Shown: positions 32,450 through 40,015 of the stretch, piece by piece
How positions within the stretch are numbered: the first letter of the stretch is position 1
Layout of the letters: each line of letters starts with the position of its first letter
DNA from: Streptomyces sp. NBC_00258
GTDB taxonomy: Bacteria > Actinomycetota > Actinomycetes > Streptomycetales > Streptomycetaceae
Length of the DNA stretch: 64,000 nt
Reading direction: 5' to 3'
NCBI RefSeq assembly: GCF_036182465.1
Contig: NZ_CP108081.1
Span: 10,416,001 to 10,480,000 of the forward strand
Translations under genes and position numbers: made by a program
Notes under the pieces: model-generated
Seen by the model: the letters and a program-made list of their open reading frames with translations, nothing else
Told to the model about the DNA's origin: nothing
Database searches by the model: none

Positions 32450-33820
32450 ATGGCCTCGGACAAGACCACCGGACCGTCCAGTTCCGGCGAACCGCCCCGC
32501 TCGGGCACGCACGCGGAGTCCGGTCACACCCTGACCGCCGAGGAACGCGCGGAGTACGAGCGGCTGCGCCGGGCAGCGGGCGCGCGCCACCGGCGCCTGC
32601 GCCGTGTCGTCGCCCCGGTGTTCCTGGTGCTCGCCCTCCTGCTCGCGCCGCTGGCCGTCGTCGCGGCCTGGGTCCACGACACCGTCACCGACACCGACCG
32701 GTACGTACAGACCGTCGCGCCGCTGGCGTCGGATCCGTCGATCCAGAAGGTCGCGACCGACCGGCTGACCAATCGTGTCGTGGCGAACGTGGACGTCGAG
32801 GCGGTGACGGCCGCGCTCACCAAGGCCCTCGCGGACACCGGAGCGTCACCCAGGGTGGTGGACGCGTCCGAGACCCTCACCGGACCGCTGCGCTCCGCGG
32901 TCCGGACCGTCGTGCACCGCAACGTCGACCGCGTGATCACCAGCGACGCCTTCCAGGAGGCCTGGGAGGGGTCCAACCGACGGGCCCACGCCGCGGTGCT
33001 GAACATGCTCACCGGAGAGCGGGAAGGCGCGCTCCGCGCCACGGGCGACACCGTCGAACTGGACATCGGGTCCGTGGTCGACCAGGTGCGGCAGCGCCTC
33101 GTCGACCAGGGCTTCGAGAAGGCCGCCGCCATCCCGGACTCCGACCGCACCGTCACGCTGTTCGAGACCGAACAACTGGGCAAGGCGCAGGACGGCATGC
33201 GACTGCTCGACATCGTCGGCGCATGGCTGCCCGTGCTGACCGTCGCCCTCGCCGCGCTCGCCGTGTGGACCGCTCCCGGACACCGGGTGATGCTGCTGGT
33301 CACGGCCCTCGGCATCGGCGTGATGATGGTGCTCCTGCTCGTCGTTGTGGCCGTCCTGCGGCGGGCCTACCTGGACGGGGTCCCACCGGCGGCGCTGCCC
33401 CCCGACGCCGCCGCGGCGATCTTCGACACCTTCGTCCGCTTCCTGCGCGACAGCACGCGCACGCTCCTCGTCGTGGCCCTGGTCACGGCTCTGAGCGCCT
33501 ATCTGTACGGACCCGGGCGGGCGGCACGCGGCGTGCGGCGCCTGGCCCGGCGCGGCGCCACGGCCGCCGGGCAGGCGCTGAACCGCGCCGGGCTGCGCAC
33601 CGGCAGCGTGGGACGCCGGCTGGCCGAGCACCGGTCGTGGGCGACCGGCATCACGATCGGGGCAGGGGTCCTGGCACTCGTGCTCTGGAACCACCCCACG
33701 GTCGGTGCCGTGGCACTCGTCCTTGCCGTGGTCCTGGTGGTGACGGCCCTCGTGGCGGTGCTCGCCGCAGCCTCCGCACCCGCTCCGGCCACCGACGAAC
33801 CGGGACACGCGGTCCCGTGA
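32450..33820 (+). CDS. membrane protein with large extracytoplasmic domain, function unknown
   Basis: A 456-residue protein. A cytosolic N-terminus (LTAEERAEYERLRRAAGARH) precedes TM1 (about 54-76), an extracytoplasmic helical domain of about 190 residues (VHDTVTDTDRYVQTVAPLAS onwards, repeated V/L heptads), two more helices (about 262-305), a loop with FDTFVRFLRDSTR, and three C-terminal helices. The DTDRYVQTVAPLASDPSIQ segment is one I recall from many actinobacterial integral membrane proteins. Strong GGAGGAG before the ATG at 32450. Same strand and direction as the HdeD-like gene. Confidence 0.82.
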   Translation: MASDKTTGPSSSGEPPRSGTHAESGHTLTAEERAEYERLRRAAGARHRRLRRVVAPVFLVLALLLAPLAVVAAWVHDTVTDTDRYVQTVAPLASDPSIQKVATDRLTNRVVANVDVEAVTAALTKALADTGASPRVVDASETLTGPLRSAVRTVVHRNVDRVITSDAFQEAWEGSNRRAHAAVLNMLTGEREGALRATGDTVELDIGSVVDQVRQRLVDQGFEKAAAIPDSDRTVTLFETEQLGKAQDGMRLLDIVGAWLPVLTVALAALAVWTAPGHRVMLLVTALGIGVMMVLLLVVVAVLRRAYLDGVPPAALPPDAAAAIFDTFVRFLRDSTRTLLVVALVTALSAYLYGPGRAARGVRRLARRGATAAGQALNRAGLRTGSVGRRLAEHRSWATGITIGAGVLALVLWNHPTVGAVALVLAVVLVVTALVAVLAAASAPAPATDEPGHAVP

Positions 33821-33953
33821 GACGTGCCGGGCACCGCGTCCCGTCGGCCCTTTCCCTCACCCGCCTCGGGTGAGGACGCCCGGGCCTTGTCGTGTGCAGG
33901 CTGGAGGCGACAGACAACGGCCGGCGGTCGAACGCCGGGGACGGAGGAGAGAC

Positions 33954-34418
33954 ATGAGTGGGCCTACGTACCTCGCGTACGACTATCCCCTGCTGAGCGT
34001 CTTCTGGTCCATGCTGGTGTTCTTCCTGTGGATCATGTGGTTCGTCCTGCTCTTCCGGATCGTCGTCGACATCTTCCGCGACGACAGGATGAGCGGTTGG
34101 GCCAAGGCCGGCTGGCTGGTGTTCACCATCGTCCTGCCCTTCCTGGGTGTCTTCGTCTACGTGATCGCCCGTGGCAAGAACATGGGCCGTCGGGAGGCCG
34201 CGCAGGCGCGCGCACAGCAGGAGGCCTTCGCGAGCTACGTCCGGGAGACCGCCAAGAGCGGCGACGACAGGCCCAGCAGCGTCGACGAACTGGCCAAGCT
34301 GTCCGAGATCCGCGGCCGCGGCGACATCACGGACGAGGAGTTCCGCAGGGCGAAGGATCTGGTCCTGAGCGGCCACGGCCCGTCGGAACGGGCGGGCAGC
34401 ACCGCCTCCGGCAGCTGA
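33954..34418 (+). CDS. PLDc_N / SHOCT-domain membrane protein
   Basis: A 154-residue protein with a two-helix PLD-nuclease N-terminal-type membrane module (about 14-72: FWSMLVFFLWIMWFVLLFRI, then AGWLVFTIVLPFLGVFVYVI), a helical charged segment, and a C-terminal SHOCT motif (about 110-140: ELAKLSEIRGRGDITDEEF and RRAKDLVL). SHOCT motifs are short oligomerisation or tethering elements. The ATG at 33954 follows GGAGGAGAG. It is common in Streptomyces stress-related clusters; no precise function. Confidence 0.88.
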   Translation: MSGPTYLAYDYPLLSVFWSMLVFFLWIMWFVLLFRIVVDIFRDDRMSGWAKAGWLVFTIVLPFLGVFVYVIARGKNMGRREAAQARAQQEAFASYVRETAKSGDDRPSSVDELAKLSEIRGRGDITDEEFRRAKDLVLSGHGPSERAGSTASGS

Positions 34419-34470
34419 CGGCACTCGCACTGGTCGGGGGACCCGCACGAGACTGAAACGAGGCAGCACG

Positions 34471-34905
34471 ATGACCGCCACACACACCACGCACCACCCG
34501 CAGACGGCCAACCGGCCGTGGGCCGAGGGCCTGACGGTTTTCGCAGCCGTCATGCTCATGATCGCAGGCGTGCTCGACATCTTCCGGGGCATCATGGGGA
34601 TCGCCGAGGACGACGTCTTCGTGACGACACGCGACTACGTCTTCGCGTACGACCTCACCGGCTGGGGCTGGATCCACCTCATCCTGGGCGCCGTCGCCGT
34701 GATCGTCAGCCTCGGACTCTTCCAAGCGTCGTTGTGGGCGCGCGTCGCCGGCGTCACCATCGCCGGGTTCATCATCATCGCCAACTTCCTGTCCCTGCCG
34801 TACTCCCCGGTCTGGTCGATCGTGATGATCGCCTTCTCCGGGTTCATCATCTGGGCGCTGTGCGTGGTCCGGAAGGACGACTCCGGCGAGTTCGGGCGCT
34901 CTTGA
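34471..34905 (+). CDS. four-TM membrane protein (DUF7144-like)
   Basis: A 144-residue protein with four helices: WAEGLTVFAAVMLMIAGVLD, then GWGWIHLILGAVAVIVSLGL, VAGVTIAGFIIIANFLSLPY and IVMIAFSGFIIWALCVV. The GWGWIHLILG motif and layout match a widespread actinobacterial family that I believe is DUF7144. The start is at 34471, with GAAACGAGG upstream, 52 bp after the SHOCT gene, so the two are probably in one operon. Confidence 0.85.
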   Translation: MTATHTTHHPQTANRPWAEGLTVFAAVMLMIAGVLDIFRGIMGIAEDDVFVTTRDYVFAYDLTGWGWIHLILGAVAVIVSLGLFQASLWARVAGVTIAGFIIIANFLSLPYSPVWSIVMIAFSGFIIWALCVVRKDDSGEFGRS

Positions 34906-35008
34906 GTCCGGTGAGTCCGTGAGGGTCCAAAGCGTCATGAGCAGGCTCATATAGGCTGCATGCTCTGTCCGTTGCAGCCCGTACCACCTTCCCCAGGAGA
35001 GTCTCTCA

Positions 35009-36208
35009 GTGACCGTGGAGATCGCTCAGCCCGCACCGGCCGTCCAGTCCGCCGACGAGACAACCGGAGAGGCCTCGTCCGCGGACGAGGCCTTCTGGGA
35101 GGAGCCCGGAGCGTCGGACCACGGGGATGCGGCCGGCTCCGGGCTCGACATCGTGGCTCAGGGCACGTCGAGCGAAGTGGTGGCGCCGAGCGCGTCGAGC
35201 GAAGTGGTGGCGCCGAGCGCGTCGAACGACATCGCGCAGGACGCCCGTGACTTCGGGGCGTACGTCCGGGCCGGCGGCTGGTCCTTCGCACTGAAGGTCG
35301 CCCGCAGCGTGCGGCCCGGCGGGGAGGCCGCGGGGGAGACGCCGAAGATCTCCGCGAAGGACTTCGCCGAACTGGCCGGATGCTCGCCGGAGCGGGTCAT
35401 GCGCTACTACAAGGCGTGGGACAAGGCGGCCGACGACGGTCTCGTCCCCTACTTCGAGGCGCTGGCCCCGGGCCAGGACGTGGAGCTGCCGGACTCCGAC
35501 GTGTGGCACTCGTACTACGTCTCCCGTTCCAGCGCCTCCTCCGACCGCGGCACCGCGATCGCCGCGGCGGCCGAGGCCGAGGGCATCCGGCCGACCAAGG
35601 CCCTGGAGGTCGCCGAGAACCCCACCGCGCTGCGCGCCGCGATCCTCGCCGACCCCTCCACCGCCCAGGCGGCCCGGGCCGCGCTCCTGGACCGTGTCAA
35701 GGAAGACCCGGCCCTGCAGACCGAGTTGGCGCGCGACATCGCCCGTACCGACGATCTGAAGAAGGCGGTCGCCACCGAGACGCAGGCGGCCAGCCGCATC
35801 GGCTATGTCCGCCAGATCGTCGAGAACGGCCAGGTCAAGACCCCCGCCGGGCAGACGATCGACGCTCCTGCCGAACTCCGAGCCGAGGCCGAGCGCCACC
35901 TGTCCCTCATCGACGAACTCGACGAGGGCGAGGACACCGGCGAGTGGGCCACCGACGCCTACGACACGGTGAAGGACCTCGTCGCCCAGACCGTCCAGGC
36001 CAACCCCGAACTCCGCCTCCAGGAGCGCCGGACGAAGTTCTACAGCAGCCTGCAGAAGGCGACGAAGGTCTTCGAGGAGCTGACCTTCGACGACGTGGAC
36101 GACCTCGACACCATCTACGAGGACGACATGCTCCAGCGACTGGAGGAACTCCAGGAGGCCGTCGGCACGTGCATCACGGCCCTGCGGAAGGCGGCGCCCA
36201 CCAGCTGA
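35009..36208 (+). CDS. putative DNA-binding protein with internal repeat, function unknown
   Basis: A 399-residue soluble acidic protein. The first 75 residues are low-complexity Ala/Ser/Glu and contain a duplicated nonapeptide SSEVVAPSA. Residues about 80-135 look like a helix-turn-helix region (FGAYVRAGGWSFALKVARSV, ISAKDFAELAGCSPERVMRY), followed by a long, mostly helical Glu/Ala-rich C-terminal part (EAERHLSLIDELDEGEDTGE, LQKATKVFEELTFDDVDDLD). The helical C-terminus suggests oligomerisation. GTG start with CAGGAGAG upstream. Single gene ending at a strong terminator. Confidence 0.75.
   Translation: MTVEIAQPAPAVQSADETTGEASSADEAFWEEPGASDHGDAAGSGLDIVAQGTSSEVVAPSASSEVVAPSASNDIAQDARDFGAYVRAGGWSFALKVARSVRPGGEAAGETPKISAKDFAELAGCSPERVMRYYKAWDKAADDGLVPYFEALAPGQDVELPDSDVWHSYYVSRSSASSDRGTAIAAAAEAEGIRPTKALEVAENPTALRAAILADPSTAQAARAALLDRVKEDPALQTELARDIARTDDLKKAVATETQAASRIGYVRQIVENGQVKTPAGQTIDAPAELRAEAERHLSLIDELDEGEDTGEWATDAYDTVKDLVAQTVQANPELRLQERRTKFYSSLQKATKVFEELTFDDVDDLDTIYEDDMLQRLEELQEAVGTCITALRKAAPTS
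35168..35221 (+). repeat. 27-bp direct repeat, two copies, in frame
   Basis: Two identical adjacent 27-bp units (35168-35194 and 35195-35221) encode SSEVVAPSA twice in the low-complexity N-terminus of the 35009-36208 gene. A partial third unit begins TCGAACGAC. Copy number could vary by slippage without shifting the frame. Confidence 0.9.
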
Positions 36209-36230
36209 GCGAGCGTCTCGCGACGGACAT

Positions 36231-36276
36231 GCGGCCTCGGTGGCCGCCCCGACAAAGGGGCGGCCACCGAGGCCGC
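36231..36276. terminator. strong bidirectional terminator
   Basis: A perfect 20-bp stem (36231-36250 with 36257-36276) and loop GACAAA, between the convergent 35009-36208 gene and the RidA gene. It is followed by TTCGT on the plus strand. One of the strongest hairpins in the window. Confidence 0.9.
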
Positions 36277-36313
36277 CTTCGTGCCGCAGGTGTGACCGTG
36301 CGGCCCGCGCTGT

Positions 36314-36733
36314 TCACCGACTCGGTCGAACGAGCCGTTCCTCCGGGATCACGGCCACGCCGAGGATCTCGATCATCGCCTCGGGCTGCCACAGGGCGGT
36401 GCAGCCGATACCCGCCATCGCCGGGTACACGGGCCCGGCGAGTTCGCGCCAGACCCTGCCGATCTCCTTGCCGTGTGCCTGGTAGTCGGGGATGTCGGTG
36501 AGGTAGATCGTCACGCTGACCAGGTCCTCCGGCAGGCCGCCCACCTCCCGGAGCGTCGTCAGGACGTTGCCGAACGCCTGGCGGAACTGCTCGACGATGC
36601 CCCCAGGAACGATCTTCATGTCGGCGTCCAGGGCCGTCTGCCCGCCGAGGTGCAGTGTGTTCCCCGCCAGGGTTCCGTGGGAGTAGCCACTGGGCGTCGG
36701 CAGGGCAGCCGGGTTCACGGGGATGTGCTTCAT
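36314..36733 (-). CDS. RidA-family enamine/imine deaminase
   Basis: A 139-residue protein with the RidA/YjgF fold: LGGQTALDADMKIVPGGIVE, FGNVLTTLREVGGLPEDLVS, IYLTDIPDYQ and PAMAGIGCTALWQPEAMIEI. The conserved Arg of true RidA near residue 105 is not obvious (GIGCTALWQPEAMIEIL), so it may belong to an Rid subfamily with altered activity. RidA proteins hydrolyse reactive enamines and imines. It diverges from the aryl-CoA operon and may process an amino-enone formed from 2-aminobenzoyl-CoA (inference). The ATG at 36733 has GGAGG. Confidence 0.88.
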   Translation of the reverse strand: MKHIPVNPAALPTPSGYSHGTLAGNTLHLGGQTALDADMKIVPGGIVEQFRQAFGNVLTTLREVGGLPEDLVSVTIYLTDIPDYQAHGKEIGRVWRELAGPVYPAMAGIGCTALWQPEAMIEILGVAVIPEERLVRPSR

Positions 36734-36786
36734 GCGGCCTCCGGTTCCAGGTCGGTCGCGGTCCGATCCGACGATCCGTACAGTGG

Positions 36787-36805
36787 CATGTATTGACAGT
36801 AAATG
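36787..36805. promoter_or_regulatory. 19-bp palindromic operator candidate
   Basis: CATGTATTGACAGTAAATG pairs in 7 of 9 positions around its central A and lies in an AT-rich part of the divergent promoter. It contains TTGACA, a good -35 for the plus-strand operon. Two copies of GAAGTCGT (36843-36850, 36858-36865) follow. It fits a TetR/MarR/GntR-type dimer site; no such regulator is adjacent. Confidence 0.55.
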
Positions 36806-36898
36806 ACGGTCGTGAAAAAAACGAGATAGCGCGAACGTGACTGAAGTCGTCCGAACCGAAGTCGTTTGAGCCGTCACGACTGAAACGGAGCCCCCTCC

Positions 36899-37381
36899 AT
36901 GGAGCCCGACCTCAGCAAATACCGCCTTGAGGGCGACAACGCGATGTACCGGCTGCCCAGTGGGCTCGTCGCGCCCGTGGTGACCCGCGCCGGCTCCGAG
37001 AGCGCGAACACCGCCGACTCCGGCGGGGCCGTTCGGGTCTCGGGCGTCAGCGCCCAGCACACCCCGGCCCGGCGGCTCTGGTTCGGCAAGGTCAGCAACG
37101 AACCCGGCTACCGCTCGGTCACCCACCACCACGGCGAGGCGGAGACGGGCGGATACGTCCTGTCGGGGCGGGCCCGCATCTACTTCGGCGAGAAGTTCGA
37201 GGACTACGTCGACATGGGGGAGGGCGACTGGGTCTTCGTTCCGCCGTTCATGCCGCACATCGAGTGCAACCTGTCGCGCAACAAGCCGCTGACGTGGATG
37301 ACCACCCGGACGCCGGAGAACATCGTCGTCAACCTGCCCGACATCGCGGACGCAGACCTGCGGGATTGGCTGGACCGATGA
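36899..37381 (+). CDS. single-domain cupin protein
   Basis: A 160-residue protein with both cupin motifs: motif 1 YRSVTHHHGEAETGGYVLSG (His-x-His and Glu metal ligands) and motif 2 GDWVFVPPFMPHIECN. It is therefore a metal-binding cupin, but too short to be a two-domain gentisate dioxygenase. It could be an accessory dioxygenase or isomerase of the aryl-CoA pathway. First gene of the plus-strand operon; its ATGA overlaps the thioesterase start by 4 bp. The ATG at 36899 has GGAG upstream. Confidence 0.88.
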   Translation: MEPDLSKYRLEGDNAMYRLPSGLVAPVVTRAGSESANTADSGGAVRVSGVSAQHTPARRLWFGKVSNEPGYRSVTHHHGEAETGGYVLSGRARIYFGEKFEDYVDMGEGDWVFVPPFMPHIECNLSRNKPLTWMTTRTPENIVVNLPDIADADLRDWLDR

Positions 37382-38292
37382 CGAACGGGACACCATCCAC
37401 CTCGGAGATCTTCACCGCCGCCGTCGCCCTGACACCGGCCGAGCCCGAGCACTTCGATCTCGCCTTCACCGCCGTCACCCAGCCCTGTCCATGGCCCAAG
37501 GCGTACGGCGGAGACCTTGTCGCCCAGGCCGCCGCCGCGGCCATGCGGTCGGTGACCGACGGCAAGTCCATGCACTCCATGCACAGTTACTTCCTGCGCC
37601 CGGCCGACATCGGGGCGAGCGTGCGCTACGAGGTGGAGGTGCTGCGCGACGGCCGCGGCTACAGCACCCGGCAGGTACGCGGCTACCAGAACGGCAAGAC
37701 CCTCTACGTCTGCCTCGCCAACTTCGCCGCGGGGGAGCCCGGCCAGACCTTCGAGGCCGAACTCCCGGAGTTCGCCGAGGACTTGCCCGACCCGGAGGAA
37801 CTGCCCAGCTCGGCGGCGTATCTGGCCGGGCTGAGCGGCGGTTCCATGACCGAGGAGTCGAAGGCCTACTGGTCCGGCGGCCGCGGCTTCGACATGCGCC
37901 ACGTGCCCGGCCCGGTCTACCTCACCGTCGAGGGCAAGCAGGTCCCCCAACAGGCCGTGTGGCTCAAGCCGTTCGACCCGCTCAGGTCCGTCGAGGGGCT
38001 CACCGACGCCCAGCGGGACCTGGCCGCGCTGGCGTATGTCTGCGACTACACGATCCTGGAACCCGTTCTGCGCGTACTCGACCTGCCCTGGGCCAAACCC
38101 GGGCTCGTCACCGCCAGCCTCGACCACGCCATGTGGTTCCACCGCCCCGAACCCGTCGGCGACTGGCTTCTCTACCTCCAGGAAGCCGGCGCCGCCGACG
38201 CGGGCCGCGGTCTCGGCTCGGGTCGCTTCTTCACCCGCGACCACCGGCACCTGGCCACCGTCGTCCAGGAGGGCATGATCCGCCCCACCTGA
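37378..38292 (+). CDS. TesB-family acyl-CoA thioesterase
   Basis: A 304-residue double-hotdog thioesterase. The N-terminal domain shows PKAYGGDLVAQAAAAAMRSV and SMHSYFLRPADIGASVRYEV; the C-terminal domain has the catalytic Asp in SLDHAMWFH (about 250) and Gln in TVVQEGMIR (about 296), as in TesB. It releases free acids from CoA thioesters. The ATG at 37378 overlaps the cupin stop (ATGA). In this operon it could release a hydroxylated aryl acid or an intermediate from CoA. Confidence 0.92.
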   Translation: MTNGTPSTSEIFTAAVALTPAEPEHFDLAFTAVTQPCPWPKAYGGDLVAQAAAAAMRSVTDGKSMHSMHSYFLRPADIGASVRYEVEVLRDGRGYSTRQVRGYQNGKTLYVCLANFAAGEPGQTFEAELPEFAEDLPDPEELPSSAAYLAGLSGGSMTEESKAYWSGGRGFDMRHVPGPVYLTVEGKQVPQQAVWLKPFDPLRSVEGLTDAQRDLAALAYVCDYTILEPVLRVLDLPWAKPGLVTASLDHAMWFHRPEPVGDWLLYLQEAGAADAGRGLGSGRFFTRDHRHLATVVQEGMIRPT

Positions 38293-38330
38293 CCCGCCGC
38301 CTCCACCGGTGGGCTCCCGGAAGGACTCCC

Positions 38331-40004
38331 GTGTTGACTCCTCCGTCGTCTTCCCCGATATCCGCGCACCTGGACACCTTCACGCGCGATCACCTGCCTC
38401 CCGCGCACCTGCTGCCGACGATCGAGTTCAGCACACCTGAGCTGCGGTACCCGGACCGGCTCAACGCCGCCGCCGAACTCATCGACATCCCCGTTTCGAC
38501 GTTCGGAGCCGACCGTCCGGCGCTGCGCACACCGGCCGGAGAGACCTGGTCCTACGGCGAGTTGCGGACCCGGGCCAACCAGGTCGCCCAGGTGCTCACC
38601 GAGGACCTGGGACTGGTCCCCGGACAGCGGGTACTGCTGCGGTCACCCAACAACCCCTGGGCAGTGGCGAGTTGGCTCGGCGTACTCAAGGCCGGGGGAG
38701 TGGTCGTCACCGTCATGGCCGCGCTGCGCGCCCGCGAGATCGCCCCGATCGTCGAGCGCACGCGCCCCTCCGTCGCGCTGGTGGACCAGCGGTTCGCCGA
38801 AGACGTGCACGCCGTCCGGGACGCCGGACCGTCGGCGCTGACGGTCGTGGAGTTCGGCGGCGACGGACCGGACGATCTCGTGGCCCTGGCCGGCGCCAAG
38901 TCCGGCGAGTTCACCACCGTGGACACCGCCGCCGACGACGTGGCACTCCTCGCGCCGACGTCCGGCAGCACAGGCGTCCCGAAGATCACCATGCACTTCC
39001 ACCGCGACATCCTGTCCATCGACAACACCTTCGGCCGCCACGTGCTGCGCCTGCTCCCCGACGACCTGGTCGCCTGCAGCGCCCCCTTCGCCTTCACCTT
39101 CGGCCTCGGCATGCTCGTCGTCTTCCCACTGCGGGCCGGTGCCTGCGCACTGCTGACAGAGGTCGCCACGCCGCTCCAACTCGCCGAGTACGTCGATGAG
39201 TTGGGCGTCACCGTGCTCGCGACAGCCCCCACGGCGTACCAGGCGATCCTGCGGGAGGGGCAGGAACAGCGGCTCGCCGGGCTGCGCGTCGGGGTGTCCG
39301 CCGGTGAACACATACCCCAGGCCGTCTGGGAGCAGCTGAGGGACCGGCTCGGACTGCGGATCGTCGACGGAATAGGCGCCACCGAACTGCTGCACATCTT
39401 CCTCTCCGCCGCCGGTGACGACATCAGGCCCGGCGCCACCGGGAAGCCGGTGCCGGGCTACCGCGCCACCATCCTCGGCCTCGACGGCTCGGAGCTCGGC
39501 CCCGGCGAGCCGGGGCGGCTCGGCGTCATCGGCCCGGTCGGCTGCCGTTACCTCGACGACGAACGTCAGAAGGACTACACCGTGGACGGCTGGAACGTCA
39601 CCGGCGACGTCTTCCACCGGGACGAGGACGGCTACTTCCACTACCACGCCCGCGGCGACAGCATGATCGTCTCCTCGGGCTACAACATCGGCGGGCCCGA
39701 GGTCGAGGCCGCCGTGGACACCCACCCCGATGTGCTGGAGTCCGCCGTGGTCGGGAAGTCCGATGCTCAACGCGGCTTCGTCGTCTGCGCGTTCGTCGTG
39801 CTCCGCGAGGGTGTGCAGGGCGATGCGGCCAAGGCCAGGGAGATCCAGGACCACGTCAAACAGGTCATCGCTCCCTACAAGTACCCGCGTGACGTGCGGT
39901 TCTGCGACGCGCTGCCCCGCAACGCCAGCGGCAAGCTGCAGCGGTTCGCACTCCGCAGGATCGTCGAGGACGAGCAGGCCGCCACGGCCGCCGTCGAGCA
40001 GTGA
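38331..40004 (+). CDS. aryl-CoA ligase (benzoate / 2-aminobenzoate-CoA ligase type)
   Basis: A 557-residue ANL-superfamily ligase. The P-loop motif LLAPTSGSTGVPKI is near residues 205-218, the GIGATELLH motif near 346-354, the hinge region with GDSMIVSSGYNIGGPEVE, and the catalytic Lys in NASGKLQRF near 535. The open, FTFGLGMLVVFPLRAGA-type middle matches benzoate- and anthranilate-CoA ligases. It activates an aromatic acid for the fused monooxygenase encoded next. GTG start with GGAAGGA upstream. Confidence 0.9.
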   Translation: MLTPPSSSPISAHLDTFTRDHLPPAHLLPTIEFSTPELRYPDRLNAAAELIDIPVSTFGADRPALRTPAGETWSYGELRTRANQVAQVLTEDLGLVPGQRVLLRSPNNPWAVASWLGVLKAGGVVVTVMAALRAREIAPIVERTRPSVALVDQRFAEDVHAVRDAGPSALTVVEFGGDGPDDLVALAGAKSGEFTTVDTAADDVALLAPTSGSTGVPKITMHFHRDILSIDNTFGRHVLRLLPDDLVACSAPFAFTFGLGMLVVFPLRAGACALLTEVATPLQLAEYVDELGVTVLATAPTAYQAILREGQEQRLAGLRVGVSAGEHIPQAVWEQLRDRLGLRIVDGIGATELLHIFLSAAGDDIRPGATGKPVPGYRATILGLDGSELGPGEPGRLGVIGPVGCRYLDDERQKDYTVDGWNVTGDVFHRDEDGYFHYHARGDSMIVSSGYNIGGPEVEAAVDTHPDVLESAVVGKSDAQRGFVVCAFVVLREGVQGDAAKAREIQDHVKQVIAPYKYPRDVRFCDALPRNASGKLQRFALRRIVEDEQAATAAVEQ

Positions 40005-40015
40005 GAGGAACTCCC

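Noticed and set aside
31777..33873. Long open frame on the plus strand overlapping two membrane-protein genes
   Set aside because: Its translation is Arg/Ala/Gly/Pro-rich low complexity with no domain, and it shares the strand with real genes in another frame. High GC produces such frames by codon bias.
36899..37381. Cupin protein as gentisate 1,2-dioxygenase
   Set aside because: Gentisate dioxygenases are about 340-380 residues with two cupin domains; this has one domain and 160 residues.
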